Assembly: GCF_002162355.1 (NCBI RefSeq)
Contig: NZ_CP021434.1
Location: forward strand, 3,034,001 to 3,098,000
Length of the DNA: 64,000 nt
Direction: 5' to 3'
Origin: Tumebacillus avium
Lineage (GTDB): Bacteria; Bacillota; Bacilli; Tumebacillales; Tumebacillaceae
The notes under the pieces are model-generated. The model ran no database searches, was not told the origin of the DNA, and saw nothing but the letters and a program-made list of their open reading frames with translations. Each line of letters starts with the position of its first letter. Positions within the stretch are counted from its first letter, which is position 1. Positions 10,902 to 20,384 of the stretch are shown in pieces. The translations under genes were made by a program, and so were the position numbers.

Positions 10902-10931
10902 ATTATAAGATAAGATGCTGCGAAATGACAA
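10902..10931 (-). promoter_or_regulatory. serS promoter (SigA type)
   Basis: Minus strand TTGTCA, 18-nt spacer, TATAAT, immediately upstream of the T-box leader. Confidence 0.8.
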
Positions 10932-11039
10932 CGGGTATTCTTTTTCCCAGCAATTCTTTAGCAATTCTTTCACCATTTCGGGAAAACATGTACAATAGAC
11001 AAGTTAGACTGAAACAGGTGAAACGGAAGGTGACTATAG

Positions 11040-13547
11040 ATGAAAAAAGACTTGAGACGTGAAAACATCGAGCTGCTCGCGCCTGCAGGCAACTGGGAAG
11101 CGATGCGTGCAGCCGTGGCCAACGGTGCGAACGCCGTCTATTTTGGCGTCGAAAAGTTTAACGCCCGCGCCCGGGCGAACAACTTCCTGATGGAAGAGCT
11201 GCCGGACATTATGGAGTTCTTACATATGTACGGCGTGAAGGGCTTCTTGACCTTCAACATCCTCGTTTTCGAAAACGAGCTGGAAGATGCCAAAGAGCTG
11301 ATCGATGCCTGCATCGACGCCGGGGTGGACGCGGTGATCGTGCAAGACCTCGGCCTGGTGAAAATGATCCGCGATATCTCGCCCGATTTCCCGATCCACG
11401 GGTCGACACAGATGACGATCACCTCCTCGGAAGCGGTGGAGTTTACGAAGCCGTATGACATGGAGCGCGTCGTCCTCGGCCGGGAGAACTCGCTGAAACA
11501 CATCCAAAAGATCGCTTCCGAAACGGGCAGCGAACTGGAAGTGTTTGTGCATGGCGCACTGTGCGTCTCCTACTCCGGTCAGTGCCTGACCTCGGAGATG
11601 TGGGGCGGCCGCTCCGCCAACCGCGGCGAGTGTGCGCAGGCCTGCCGTCTGCCGTATGACATGATCGTCGACAACGAGCACAAAGACATGGGCAACATCG
11701 CTTACGTCCTGTCGCCAAAAGACCTCGCGGCGCTGGAACTGGTGCCGGAGCTGATCGAAGCTGGCGTGACGTCCTTTAAGATCGAAGGCCGTCTGAAAGC
11801 TGCCGAATACGTCGCCAACGTCACCGCTAAATACCGCCGTGCGATCGACGCGTATTTTGCCGGCGAAGACTACGACCCAAACATCATCGACATCGCGGAG
11901 CTGGAACAGAGCTTCTCGCGCGGTTTCACGCACGGCTTCCTGTCCGGCACCAACCACCAGCAACTCGTCGACGGCACGTTCCCGAAAAAGCGCGGCGTGT
12001 TCCTCGGCAACGTGAAAAAGATCTACCGCGACGCGATCCTCGTCGACCTGCAAGCGCCGCTCAAGCGCGGCGACGGCATCGTGTTTGACGCCGGCGACCC
12101 GACCCAGGACGAAGAGGGCGGACGCGTGTACGACCTGCGGATCAAAGGGCAGAAGATCGAAGGCGGAGTTGACGCGGGCATGTACGAGATCGTCATGGGC
12201 CGCAACGACGTCAACCTGAACCGCATTAACGTCGGCGACAAAGTATGGCGCACCTCCGACCCGGAGCTGGACCGCCGCCTGCGCAAGACGTTCGAAACGG
12301 AAAAGCCGTACCGCACATTCCCGGTCAACGTCTCCGTGCACGGCAGCCTCGGCCAGCCGTTGGTGACGATCTGGACGGACGTCAATACGGACAAAACGGT
12401 CACCATCTCTTCGGAAAAACCGGCCGAAGCGGCGATGAAGCGCCCGCTGAACGAAGAAGTCCTCCGCGATCAATTGGGACGTCTCGGCGGCACCGTTTAC
12501 CATCTCGGCGAACTGTCGCTCGACATCTCCGGCGACATCATCGTGCCGATGTCGGAGTTGAACCGCATGCGCCGCGAAGCGGCTGAGCAGCTGCTGGCCT
12601 TGCGCATCGCGCGCCGCCAGTACCAAAAGCGCGACCTCGACGTCTACGATGACACCGTGACCGCCGAACCGGCCAACGGGGCCGAAGCGAGCCTGATCGC
12701 GCTGTGCCGTTCTTTGGAGCAGATCGAAGCGGCCGGGAAGACCGATGTGGATTATATCTACGCCGACTTTGAATTTGTTCGCGATTATCCGAAAGCGGTA
12801 GAATCGGCGCGCCAGGCAGGCAAGAAAATCGCCCTCGCCACCCCGCGCATCCTGATGCCGGGCGAGCGCGGCATCCTGCTCAACATCATCAAGGCACAGC
12901 CGGACGGGATCTTGATCCGCAACACAGGTGCGGCGTACTTCTACGAGCAGGAGCGCCCGGAAGGCATCGAGCTGATCGGCGATTTCGCGCTGAACATCGC
13001 CAACCACAAGTCGGCCAACCTGTTCCTGGAGCGCGGCATGAAGCGCATCACCGCGTCCTATGACCTGAACACCGAGCAGATGGTCGACCTGCTCTCCCAG
13101 TCGGACGCCAGCAAGATGGAAGTGGTCATCCATCAGCACATGCCGATGTTCCACACCGAGCACTGCGTGTATGCGACGTTCTTGTCGGAAGGCACCGACT
13201 ATACCAACTGTGGACAAGTTTGCGAAAAGCACCGCGTCTCGCTGCGCGACCGCGTTGATTTTGAACACCCGGTTCGCGTCGACACCGGCTGCCGCAACAC
13301 CGTCTACAACGCGGTCGACCAGTCTGGCGCCGAGTTCCTTAGCGAGTTCCTCGAATACGGCGTCAACACCTTCCGCGTCGAGTTCCTCGAAGAGGACGGC
13401 GGGCGCGTGCAGGAAGTGTTGAAGCTGTATCGCCAAGCCCTGCAGGGCGAAGTGACCGGCACCCACGTCTGGCGCACCTTGAACGCCACCAACCAGCTTG
13501 GCGTCACCCGCGGCCAGCTGACCAAGACCGGTGTGACCCGCGGCTAA
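11040..13547 (+). CDS. U32 family peptidase-like protein with DUF3656
   Basis: 835-aa protein with the U32 signature region: ELLAPAGNWEAMRAAVANGA at the start, the EVFVHGALCVSYSGQC motif with family Cys near residue 180, and a second Cys-rich stretch YTNCGQVCEKHRVSLRDR near 725. Such paired cysteines fit the iron-sulfur clusters of RNA-hydroxylating U32 proteins (RlhA/TrhP). A DUF3656-like middle part joins two halves, the long form usual in Firmicutes. Function is inferred as tRNA or 23S rRNA hydroxylation, not proteolysis; the precise substrate is unknown. GGAAGGTGA lies 7 nt before the ATG. A strong terminator follows. Confidence 0.87.
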   Translation: MKKDLRRENIELLAPAGNWEAMRAAVANGANAVYFGVEKFNARARANNFLMEELPDIMEFLHMYGVKGFLTFNILVFENELEDAKELIDACIDAGVDAVIVQDLGLVKMIRDISPDFPIHGSTQMTITSSEAVEFTKPYDMERVVLGRENSLKHIQKIASETGSELEVFVHGALCVSYSGQCLTSEMWGGRSANRGECAQACRLPYDMIVDNEHKDMGNIAYVLSPKDLAALELVPELIEAGVTSFKIEGRLKAAEYVANVTAKYRRAIDAYFAGEDYDPNIIDIAELEQSFSRGFTHGFLSGTNHQQLVDGTFPKKRGVFLGNVKKIYRDAILVDLQAPLKRGDGIVFDAGDPTQDEEGGRVYDLRIKGQKIEGGVDAGMYEIVMGRNDVNLNRINVGDKVWRTSDPELDRRLRKTFETEKPYRTFPVNVSVHGSLGQPLVTIWTDVNTDKTVTISSEKPAEAAMKRPLNEEVLRDQLGRLGGTVYHLGELSLDISGDIIVPMSELNRMRREAAEQLLALRIARRQYQKRDLDVYDDTVTAEPANGAEASLIALCRSLEQIEAAGKTDVDYIYADFEFVRDYPKAVESARQAGKKIALATPRILMPGERGILLNIIKAQPDGILIRNTGAAYFYEQERPEGIELIGDFALNIANHKSANLFLERGMKRITASYDLNTEQMVDLLSQSDASKMEVVIHQHMPMFHTEHCVYATFLSEGTDYTNCGQVCEKHRVSLRDRVDFEHPVRVDTGCRNTVYNAVDQSGAEFLSEFLEYGVNTFRVEFLEEDGGRVQEVLKLYRQALQGEVTGTHVWRTLNATNQLGVTRGQLTKTGVTRG

Positions 13548-13567
13548 ACCAAAGCCATCTCAGGCAA

Positions 13568-13600
13568 AAGAAGCTGATCTTTCGATCAGCTTCTTTTTTG
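13568..13600 (+). terminator. Intrinsic terminator
   Basis: 12-bp perfect stem AAGAAGCTGATC / GATCAGCTTCTT with TTTC loop and T tract after the U32 gene. Confidence 0.93.
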
Positions 13601-13742
13601 TTGCCCGAATTGGCTCCACAATTGCGAGACGAACTTTAGATATGGTTAACCTATAGCACATTGGATTGACTCACCGCTTTATCGTGATAAAATACGGGTA
13701 TTGGCACTATTACTTTCTTTCTTTTCTAAAGGGGGGTGGCCG

Positions 13743-14246
13743 ATGCACATCAACGAGAACGCTGAAGCGAACGGATTGATCGTGCAGACGGTCGTCGACG
13801 GCTGCGGAGTATTTATGAACCGGGCGAAGACGATCTTGCGCGAGAAGGGGATTGCAGAGATTGATGAACACGGTTGGTACCCGCTGCAAGCGGTGTTGGA
13901 AACGTTAGACGAACTGAAGCGGACGGTCGGCAAAGAGATCATCTGTGAAATCGGCAAGCACGTCGCGCTTCGGGCGAATTATATAGACGGCGTCGATACC
14001 TTCCAGCAGGCGATGCATTCGCTGAACGAGATCTGTCTCTTAAACCACCGGGGAGTCAGCAGCACGATGGTCTATCAATGCATCCAGCTTGAACCCAACC
14101 AATTGCACATCATTTGTAACATCCCGTATCCCCGCAGCTTCAACCTGGGAATCCTTCGCGGCATGGCCCGAAAATTCTCCATTCTGGTGCGCATCGAACC
14201 GCTGCCGTCCGATCATCGGGGCGGCGAGTTTCTCGTGACGCTGTAG
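13743..14246 (+). CDS. Protein of unknown function, possible V4R/HNOB-like sensor fold
   Basis: 167-aa soluble protein, start ATG with AGGGGGG 6 nt upstream; the reading frame extends further but lacks a second ribosome site. I do not recognise a firm family. The pattern of an N-terminal helical part (VVDGCGVFMNRAKTILREKG), a middle all-alpha segment, and a C-terminal part with LGILRGMARKFSILVRIEP faintly recalls V4R or haem-NO-binding regulators, but the residues that would prove it are not evident. Single gene flanked by terminators. Confidence 0.75.
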   Translation: MHINENAEANGLIVQTVVDGCGVFMNRAKTILREKGIAEIDEHGWYPLQAVLETLDELKRTVGKEIICEIGKHVALRANYIDGVDTFQQAMHSLNEICLLNHRGVSSTMVYQCIQLEPNQLHIICNIPYPRSFNLGILRGMARKFSILVRIEPLPSDHRGGEFLVTL

Positions 14247-14285
14247 CCCAAGTCAGAAGTGAATATAGAAGAGCATAAGACTAAA

Positions 14286-14320
14286 AAAAGACCACGTTCC
14301 GCAGCGGAACGTGGTCTTTT
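14286..14320. terminator. Bidirectional terminator
   Basis: Near-perfect 16-bp stem AAAAGACCACGTTCCG / CGGAACGTGGTCTTTT between convergent genes. Confidence 0.93.
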
Positions 14321-14333
14321 GCTATGCGAAAGC

Positions 14334-15716
14334 TTACGGCCAGCGCAGGCCTTTGGGATAATGATTTTTCACCACGCCGCCCGACTGTTTCCCCCAGCCG
14401 AGCGGAAAACCGTCCACCGTCAGCACGACCCAGCCTTTCGCGCTGTCCGCAGTAACCGTTTCGCCGCGCAGATACTGCAAGGTGGCCGGGCTGTCTGCCG
14501 TCAGCGGCACCGTGTGGCGAATCTCGTCAGGATGCAGGCCCAAGGCGAGGGCATGGCTTGGCTCAAAACGGTTTTTCTTCAGCGTCCCCAGATGCCAGCC
14601 CGGACGCACCACTTTCAAACCTTTCAGGTCGGGCAAGCCGCTTGGCACCAGGTAGAGGTTGTCCCCAAAGAGCAGGAATTCGCCCTCAGGCGTTGTCGTC
14701 AGCGCTTCTTCCGCAAACTGCCGGTGGCTTTTCAGCGCTTCGGGCGGAATCTTCACCGGTTTGACCTCTTTGCGGCGCGGCGCAGGTTCGCCGTCCGTCT
14801 TGCGCAGATGGGCGACATAATGGCCTTCCCCGCGCAGCCGATGCGGCCAGAGGCGAGCCGTTTTCTCAAGCTCAGCTCGGCCTGCTGCCGCCCACTCCGG
14901 ACGGCCCGGCGCAAAGTGGTCAAACGTGTGGATCTCCAGCACTTCGAACTCCTCGTACTTCTGCAAAAACGCTTCGATCAGCCCTTCGTTTTCATCAGGC
15001 GCAAACGTGCAGGTCGAATACACCAGCGTCCCGCCCGCGCGCAGCATTTTCGCCGCCGAATCCAAGATATCCAGCTGCCGTACCGCACAGGCGGTGACAT
15101 GCCCCGGACTCCATTCTCCGCAAGCGTCCGGGTCTTTGCGAAACATCCCTTCTCCCGAGCACGGCGCATCGACTAAAATTTTGTCAAAAAAGGCCGGGAA
15201 GCGCTCCGCCAGCCGGTCGGGCATCTCATTGGTGACGAGGGCGTTGCGCACGCCAAACCGTTCGATATTTTCGGAAAGAATCTTCGCCCGCTGCGGATGC
15301 GGCTCATTGGTCACGAGCAGCCCTGTTCCTTGCAGCAAGGCGGCAAGGTGCGTCGATTTTCCGCCAGGTGCCGCGCACAGATCGAGCACGCGGTCACCGC
15401 GCTCCGGCTGCAGCGCCTCGGCGACCGACATCGCCGACGGCTCTTGAATATAGTAAACGCCGGCCGCATGGTAGGGGTGTTTCCCCGGCCGCTCCGGCGC
15501 TTGAAAATAAAATCCGCCCGGCACCCACGGCACCGGCTCCAGATGAAACGGCGCGAGTTGGAGCAGTTGCTCCGCGCTGGTTTTTAACGTATTGACGCGC
15601 AGGCCCTGCACGGAAGGACGATCCAGCGTTTCGCGAAACGCCGCGTATTCATCTCCCAACAGTTCCTGCATGCGTGTCAAAAAAGCTTCCGGATAAAAAG
15701 TCCGCTCTTCTGCCAA
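14334..15716 (-). CDS. rRNA (cytosine-5-)-methyltransferase, RsmF/RsmB (NOL1/NOP2/sun) family
   Basis: SAM-dependent RNA m5C methyltransferase acting on 16S rRNA. SAM-binding motif I DLCAAPGGKSTHLAALL near residue 115, motif IV with catalytic Cys DAPCSGEGMFRKDP, motif VI VYSTCTFAPDENEG with the second catalytic Cys, and a C-terminal RNA-binding region ending LGWGKQSGGVVKNHYPKGLRW as in YebU/RsmF-like proteins. About 460 aa. AGGGAG is 9 nt before the TTG at 15716 and overlaps the ATG pair at 15722/15725, so I favour the TTG; the true start may be a few codons longer. Confidence 0.92.
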   Translation of the reverse strand: MAEERTFYPEAFLTRMQELLGDEYAAFRETLDRPSVQGLRVNTLKTSAEQLLQLAPFHLEPVPWVPGGFYFQAPERPGKHPYHAAGVYYIQEPSAMSVAEALQPERGDRVLDLCAAPGGKSTHLAALLQGTGLLVTNEPHPQRAKILSENIERFGVRNALVTNEMPDRLAERFPAFFDKILVDAPCSGEGMFRKDPDACGEWSPGHVTACAVRQLDILDSAAKMLRAGGTLVYSTCTFAPDENEGLIEAFLQKYEEFEVLEIHTFDHFAPGRPEWAAAGRAELEKTARLWPHRLRGEGHYVAHLRKTDGEPAPRRKEVKPVKIPPEALKSHRQFAEEALTTTPEGEFLLFGDNLYLVPSGLPDLKGLKVVRPGWHLGTLKKNRFEPSHALALGLHPDEIRHTVPLTADSPATLQYLRGETVTADSAKGWVVLTVDGFPLGWGKQSGGVVKNHYPKGLRWP

Positions 15717-15839
15717 GGACATCATCTCCCTGCCCACTAGGTTTTCCGAAACTTATCTTACCATGTGCGGACAAGCACGCATAGCTTCCCATCTCCTTAG
15801 GCACTTTACTAAAGGTATGTGAAAAAGGAGGGGTCAAGC

Positions 15840-16349
15840 ATGGGCATCTTAAGCGGCAATCCGCAGCACGAACCGCTGCATTATGGAGAAGTGTATTCGC
15901 TCTGGACGTTCGTATCGGGCAACCAGTCGAAAATCGCCTGCTACCAGGCCTACCTGAACCATGCCGGCGACGGCGACCTGCGCAACTTGATCGCCGACAA
16001 GATCAACGAATGCAAAGATGAAGTAGCGCAAGTTGGTGAAGTGCTGAAGCTGAACGGTGTGGCGCTTCCGCCGGCACCTGCGGAAAAACCGGCCGCCGAC
16101 TTGGAAAGCATCCCGCCGGGCGCGCGTTTCACCGACCCGGAGATCGCGATGGCGCTTTCGGTGGACACCGGAGCGGGCCTCGTGATGTGCAGCAAAATCA
16201 TGGCGCAGTCGATCCGCGAAGACATCGGCGCGATGTTTGGCAAGTTCCATGTCAAAGCCGCAGCGTACGGTCTGCACCTGCTGCGGATGCAAAAAGAAAA
16301 AGGCTGGCTGGTCCCGCCGCCGCTGCATCTCTCCAAAGACCCCGAATAA
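15840..16349 (+). CDS. DUF3231 family protein (ferritin-like, spore-former type)
   Basis: 169 aa, helical, of the DUF3231 kind common as multiple copies in spore-forming Bacillales. Typical features are LHYGEVYSLWTFVSGNQSKI at the N-terminus and a repeat-like helical hairpin, with PPGARFTDPEIA in the linker between halves. ATG at 15840 with AAGGAGGGG upstream; the GTG at 15819 precedes that site. Exact role unknown, often associated with sporulation or stress. Its stop codon sits in the loop of the following terminator. Confidence 0.88.
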   Translation: MGILSGNPQHEPLHYGEVYSLWTFVSGNQSKIACYQAYLNHAGDGDLRNLIADKINECKDEVAQVGEVLKLNGVALPPAPAEKPAADLESIPPGARFTDPEIAMALSVDTGAGLVMCSKIMAQSIREDIGAMFGKFHVKAAAYGLHLLRMQKEKGWLVPPPLHLSKDPE

Positions 16350-16362
16350 CGGGGTCTTTTTT
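16335..16362 (+). terminator. Terminator overlapping the DUF3231 stop codon
   Basis: Stem AAAGACCCCG / CGGGGTCTTT with the TAA stop in the loop, then a T tract. Confidence 0.9.
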
Positions 16363-16437
16363 CATTGCAACGGAGGGAAACCTATAATACAATTCGCGTA
16401 GAAAGTCACGCCTCACGCGATCAGGGGGATCAGAAGC

Positions 16438-17904
16438 TTGAACAGAGAACAGATGCAAACGTACCGGGTAGAGGGATACCGCCTGCTGCCTGTCAAACGT
16501 ACATATAACGGGGTGACGCTCGACCCCTCAGAGATTTACGAGCGTTTGGGCTGGGATGGCCCGCACCACTTTTTGCTGGAGTCGGGCAAGATGGGCGAAT
16601 GCTCATTTGTCGGCAGTAAGCCGTTTGCCACACTGACCGCCAAGAACGGCCGGGTGGTGTTTACGCATGGGGAGCAGCGCGAAGAGCGCGAAGGCGACCC
16701 GCTGGAGATCTTGCGCGAAAAAATGGCGGCGTTTCGAGCGCCGCGTTTGGAAGGATTTCCGAAGCTGCGCGGCGGGGCAGTCGGGTTTCTTTCCTATGAC
16801 ACCGCCCGCTATATCGAACGGTTGCCGGAGCGGAGCCGGGATGACCTCGGGACGCCCGATCTCTATTTTGTTTTCGTGGACAAGCTGTGCGTGATCGACC
16901 ATCAGCAGGGGCTCGTGCATTTGATCGCGCACGCCGATCTGCTCGTGGAGGACGGGCTGGCGCAGGCGGAAGCAGGGCTGCAGGAGATGGAGCAAAAGCT
17001 GTTCCACGGCGAAGCGCAAACGCCTGTGTTTCCGGCGCTTTCTGTGCAGGAGGACTGGAGCTATTCGTTTTCGCAGGAAGCGTTTGAAAATGCGGTTGAG
17101 CAAGTGCAGGAGTACATCCGCCAAGGCGATGTCTTTCAAGTGAACCTGTCTGTCCGCCAAGGCCGGACGCTGGGCGCTGCGCCGTATGAGATTTACAAAC
17201 ATCTGCGCCAGATCAACCCTTCGCCGTATGCGGGCTATCTGCATTTTCCGGAACTGCAGATCGTGTCGTCTTCGCCGGAACTGCTGGTCAACGTCCTGCA
17301 AGGCGAATGCAACACCCGTCCGATCGCAGGCACCCGTCCGCGCACTGGTGATGCGGAGCAGGATCGCTTGGCGGTCGAAGAGCTGCGCAGCAACGAAAAA
17401 GAGATCGCCGAGCACATCATGCTCGTCGACTTGGAACGCAACGACCTCGGGCGCGTCTGCCGCTATGGTTCGGTGGAAGTGAATGAGCTGATGGTGATCG
17501 AGGAGTATTCGCACGTTTTTCATATCGTCTCCAACGTGCGCGGGCAGCTCGGAGCGGGCAAAGACGCGTACGATGTCATCCGCGCCACATTCCCGGGCGG
17601 CACGATCACCGGTGCGCCGAAGATCCGCACGATGGAGATCATCGAAGAGCTGGAACCGACGCGGCGCGGGATCTACACCGGGTCGATCGGCTGGATCGAT
17701 TTTGACGGCGATATGGAGCTGAACATCGTCATCCGCACCTTGCAGGTGCAGGACGGCAAAGGTTATGTGCAGGCGGGCGCAGGTATCGTGATCGATTCGG
17801 TGCCGGAGCGGGAATACTACGAGTCGCTGCGCAAAGCAAAAGCCTTGTGGGTCGCGATTGAAAAAGCGGAGCAGGCCGCGCAGAAAGGGGGAGAGCAGGC
17901 ATGA
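16438..17904 (+). CDS. pabB: Aminodeoxychorismate synthase component I (chorismate-binding enzyme)
   Basis: 488 aa; converts chorismate with ammonia from PabA into 4-amino-4-deoxychorismate for folate. An N-terminal regulatory lobe with [15 protein letters not shown] precedes the chorismate-binding domain: [51 protein letters not shown]. The PIAGT motif has Ala where E. coli PabB has the catalytic Lys (PIKGT), as in anthranilate synthases and some Gram-positive PabB enzymes, so TrpE-like activity cannot be excluded by sequence. The pabA-pabC context decides for PabB. TTG start at 16438 after AGGGGGA; TATAAT at 16383-16388 may be the -10. First gene of a three-gene operon. Confidence 0.92.
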   Translation: MNREQMQTYRVEGYRLLPVKRTYNGVTLDPSEIYERLGWDGPHHFLLESGKMGECSFVGSKPFATLTAKNGRVVFTHGEQREEREGDPLEILREKMAAFRAPRLEGFPKLRGGAVGFLSYDTARYIERLPERSRDDLGTPDLYFVFVDKLCVIDHQQGLVHLIAHADLLVEDGLAQAEAGLQEMEQKLFHGEAQTPVFPALSVQEDWSYSFSQEAFENAVEQVQEYIRQGDVFQVNLSVRQGRTLGAAPYEIYKHLRQINPSPYAGYLHFPELQIVSSSPELLVNVLQGECNTRPIAGTRPRTGDAEQDRLAVEELRSNEKEIAEHIMLVDLERNDLGRVCRYGSVEVNELMVIEEYSHVFHIVSNVRGQLGAGKDAYDVIRATFPGGTITGAPKIRTMEIIEELEPTRRGIYTGSIGWIDFDGDMELNIVIRTLQVQDGKGYVQAGAGIVIDSVPEREYYESLRKAKALWVAIEKAEQAAQKGGEQA

Positions 17905-18488
17905 TTTTGATGATCGACAACTACGATTCTTTTGTGTACAACCTCGTGCAGTACCTTGGCGAGATGGGGCATGAGCTGGTCGTGCGCCGCAACGACGGGG
18001 TGACGGTCGAGGAGATCGCCGAGCTCAATCCCCGCGTGATCGTCATCTCCCCGGGTCCGTGCTCGCCGAATGAAGCGGGCGTGTCCTTGGAAGTGATCCG
18101 CACGTTCGCCGGCAAAATCCCTCTCTTGGGCGTCTGCCTTGGACATCAGTCGATCGCGCAGGCGTTTGGCGGCACGGTGATCCGCGCCGAGCAGCTGATG
18201 CATGGCAAAACGTCGCGGATCGAGCATGACGGGAAGTCGATTTTTCAGGATTTGCCGTCGCCCTTGAACGTCTGCCGCTACCATTCGCTGATCGTTGAGC
18301 GCGAGACATTGCCGGAGTGTTTTGATATCTCGGCGTGGACGGAGACGGGCGAGATCATGGCGATCCGCCACAAGGAGCTGGCGGTGGAAGGCGTGCAGTT
18401 CCACCCGGAAGCGATTTTGACGGAGCATGGCAAAAAGATGCTGAGCAACTTCCTGGAAAGGCAGGGGCTGGTATGCTCGTCTATCTAA
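17901..18488 (+). CDS. pabA: Aminodeoxychorismate/anthranilate synthase component II (glutamine amidotransferase)
   Basis: 195-aa class I glutamine amidotransferase that feeds ammonia to PabB. Opens with [20 protein letters not shown], has the nucleophile Cys in [15 protein letters not shown] near residue 80, and His-Glu in [16 protein letters not shown]. The ATGA overlap with pabB gives translational coupling. In Bacillales this subunit commonly serves both anthranilate and aminodeoxychorismate synthases; no trp genes lie in this window. Confidence 0.95.
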   Translation: MILMIDNYDSFVYNLVQYLGEMGHELVVRRNDGVTVEEIAELNPRVIVISPGPCSPNEAGVSLEVIRTFAGKIPLLGVCLGHQSIAQAFGGTVIRAEQLMHGKTSRIEHDGKSIFQDLPSPLNVCRYHSLIVERETLPECFDISAWTETGEIMAIRHKELAVEGVQFHPEAILTEHGKKMLSNFLERQGLVCSSI

Positions 18489-19291
18489 ACGGACGCATCG
18501 TCCCGGCGGGGGAAGCGAGCGTGTCCGTATTTGACCATGGCTTCCTGTATGGAGCGGGGCTGTTTGAAACGATGCGCACCGCAGGCGGCGCTCCGATGTT
18601 CTGGCCGGAGCACGCCCGCCGCCTGCGCGAGTCGGCGGATTGGCTGGGAATCCCGATTCCGTGGAGCGATGCGGAGTTGGAGCAGGCGATTGTCGATACG
18701 GTGCGGGCGAACGAGTTGGAAGAGGCGTATGTCCGCCTGACCGTGTCGCGCGGGGAAGGGGCGCTCGGCCCCAGTGGGAAGACATGTTCGACGCCGACGG
18801 TGGTGATCTATGTAAAAGAGCTTCTCCTGCCGCCGGTGACGGGGCGGAATCTGATCGTGTTGGAGACGGTCCGCAGCACCCCGGAAACGCCGGTGCGTGC
18901 GAAGACGCTGAACTATTTGAACAGCCTGCTCGCCTATCGGGAGTTGGAGCAGCGTGGAGCAGCCGAGGGGATTCAGCTCACCCATGACGACTACATTGCA
19001 GAAGGTGCGGTCAGCAACCTCTTCTTCGTCGTGGACGGAGAGATCTGGACGCCGTCGCTCGACACCGGCTGCCTGCCAGGTATTACGCGTGAGTGGGTGA
19101 TGCAGCAGCTTCCTGTAATCGAGAAGCGTTTTACGTTAGATGAAATCGCCTGCGCCACTGAAGCTTTCACCACCTCTTCCGTCGTCGGAATCCTCCCCGC
19201 GACATCGATTGAAGGAGTCCCGATCGGCTCCGGCCAGCCCGGTCCAATCACCCAAAAACTCATCGAAAACTGGAAGAAAAATACTTGCTAA
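18473..19291 (+). CDS. pabC: Aminodeoxychorismate lyase (PLP fold-type IV)
   Basis: 272 aa; releases pyruvate from aminodeoxychorismate to give p-aminobenzoate. Fold-type IV features: [18 protein letters not shown] near the N-terminus, the PLP-lysine region [12 protein letters not shown], and [18 protein letters not shown]. The ATG at 18473 lies inside the pabA end (16-bp overlap). Class IV members are hard to tell from D-alanine or branched-chain aminotransferases by eye; the pabBA context supports pabC. Confidence 0.92.
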   Translation: MLVYLNGRIVPAGEASVSVFDHGFLYGAGLFETMRTAGGAPMFWPEHARRLRESADWLGIPIPWSDAELEQAIVDTVRANELEEAYVRLTVSRGEGALGPSGKTCSTPTVVIYVKELLLPPVTGRNLIVLETVRSTPETPVRAKTLNYLNSLLAYRELEQRGAAEGIQLTHDDYIAEGAVSNLFFVVDGEIWTPSLDTGCLPGITREWVMQQLPVIEKRFTLDEIACATEAFTTSSVVGILPATSIEGVPIGSGQPGPITQKLIENWKKNTC

Positions 19292-19298
19292 AACCCTC

Positions 19299-19327
19299 TT
19301 GCAAACTACCAATCACCATGATATATT
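19299..19327 (+). promoter_or_regulatory. Promoter of tRNA cluster 1
   Basis: TTGCAA, 17-nt spacer, TATATT, about 90 nt before tRNA-Lys. Same boxes and spacing as the promoter of tRNA cluster 2. Confidence 0.75.
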
Positions 19328-19359
19328 AATACCTGTCGCCGCGAGCTTCTTGCAGCGGC

Positions 19360-19417
19360 AGCCCCGCTAAGAACGCGACGTCCTGTCGCAACGCGGGACA
19401 CGGTACATCCTGTACGT
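19360..19417 (+). repeat. tRNA-spacer nested hairpin element
   Basis: Outer stem CCCGC/GCGGG enclosing hairpin GCGAC-GTCCT-GTCGC, then hairpin GTACA-TCC-TGTAC. Related copies lie at 19503-19644 and 23975-24062. Confidence 0.75.
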
Positions 19418-19493
19418 GAGCCATTAGCTCAGTTGGTAGAGCAACTGACTTTTAATCAGTGGGTCGAAGGTTCAAGTCCTTCATGGCTCACCA
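19418..19493 (+). tRNA. tRNA-Lys (TTT)
   Basis: 76-nt cloverleaf with encoded CCA; anticodon loop CTTTTAA. First gene of an eight-tRNA cluster. Nearly identical to the copy at 23894. Confidence 0.98.
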
Positions 19494-19502
19494 TTTTTCA
19501 AA

Positions 19503-19644
19503 GGTAGCCCAGCTAAAAGCGCGACGTCCTGTCGCAACGCTGGACACGGTACATCCTGTACGTGACGTCCTGTCGCAACGCTGGAAGGTAGCCCCGCTAA
19601 GTGCGCGACGTCCTGTCGCAACGCGGGACGCATACATCCTGTAT
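19503..19644 (+). repeat. Tandem tRNA-spacer hairpin elements with covarying stems
   Basis: Contains copies with CCAGC/GCTGG and CCCGC/GCGGG outer stems, the constant GCGAC-GTCCT-GTCGC hairpin, and GTACA/TGTAC or CATACA/TGTATG hairpins. Stem changes are compensatory, so the structure is conserved. Confidence 0.78.
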
Positions 19645-19719
19645 GCGGAAGTGGCTCAGGGGTAGAGCATCGCCTTGCCAAGGCGAGGGTCGCGGGTTCG
19701 AATCCCGTCTTCCGCTCCA
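19645..19719 (+). tRNA. tRNA-Gly (GCC)
   Basis: 75 nt including CCA; anticodon loop TTGCCAA; acceptor GCGGAAG/CTTCCGC. Same as the copy at 24063. Confidence 0.98.
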
Positions 19720-19738
19720 TTTTTTTTCAACAAAATAT

Positions 19739-19822
19739 GCGGTCGTGGTGGAATGGCAGACACGCACGCTTGAGGGGCGTGTGGGGCAACCCGTGGAAGT
19801 TCGAGTCTTCTCGACCGCACCA
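19739..19822 (+). tRNA. tRNA-Leu (GAG)
   Basis: 84 nt with a long variable arm and CCA; anticodon loop CTTGAGG; acceptor GCGGTCG/CGACCGC. Same as the copy at 24166. Confidence 0.97.
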
Positions 19823-19830
19823 TATTTTTC

Positions 19831-19906
19831 GGGGGTATAGCTCAGTTGGTAGAGCACCTGCCTTGCAAGCAGGGGGTCAGCGGTTCGAATCCGCTTATCT
19901 CCACCA
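19831..19906 (+). tRNA. tRNA-Ala (TGC)
   Basis: 76 nt with CCA; anticodon loop CTTGCAA; acceptor stem contains two G-U pairs. Confidence 0.96.
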
Positions 19907-19911
19907 TTTAT

Positions 19912-19987
19912 GCCTTTTTAGCTCAGTAGGTAGAGCGCATCCATGGTAAGGATGAGGTCATCGGTTCGATTCCGGTAAAAGGCACCA
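19912..19987 (+). tRNA. tRNA-Thr (GGT)
   Basis: 76 nt with CCA; anticodon loop ATGGTAA between CATCC/GGATG. Confidence 0.96.
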
Positions 19988-19994
19988 TTTTCTT

Positions 19995-20071
19995 GGCTCG
20001 TTGGAGAAGCGGCTTAACTCACCGCCCTTTCAAGGCGGCATTCACGGGTTCGAATCCCGTACGAGTCACCA
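19995..20071 (+). tRNA. tRNA-Glu (TTC)
   Basis: 77 nt with CCA; anticodon loop CTTTCAA between CCGCC/GGCGG. Confidence 0.96.
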
Positions 20072-20101
20072 TTATCTTTCTCCCGCAACAAAACAACAGA
20101 T

Positions 20102-20177
<76 letters not shown>

Positions 20178-20188
20178 CTTTTGGATGC

Positions 20189-20265
20189 GGGCCCATAGCT
20201 CAGTTGGCTAGAGCGCACGACTGATAATCGTGAGGTCGGAAGTTCGAATCTTCTTGGGCCCACCA
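20189..20265 (+). tRNA. tRNA-Ile (GAT)
   Basis: 77 nt with CCA; anticodon loop CTGATAA; acceptor GGGCCCA/TGGGCCC. Last gene of cluster 1. Confidence 0.97.
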
Positions 20266-20313
20266 TTCAACAAACGCAAACAAGGGTTCAAGCCTATAAA
20301 CTCAGTATGCGCG

Positions 20314-20342
20314 AAAGCGGTGTCTCTTGACACCGCTTTTTT
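20314..20342 (+). terminator. Terminator of tRNA cluster 1
   Basis: Stem AAAGCGGTGTC / GACACCGCTTT, TCTT loop, T tract. Confidence 0.92.
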
Positions 20343-20384
20343 ATTTTGGCATACATTGCTACTAACAGAGAGGAGGAGCAGTTG

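Noticed and set aside
11220..13466. 748-codon minus-strand frame opposite the U32 gene
   Set aside because: Low-complexity His/Val/Asp-rich translation, mirror of a codon-biased gene.
19360..19644. CRISPR-like array
   Set aside because: Repeats are nested hairpins in tRNA spacers with irregular spacing and no unique spacers.
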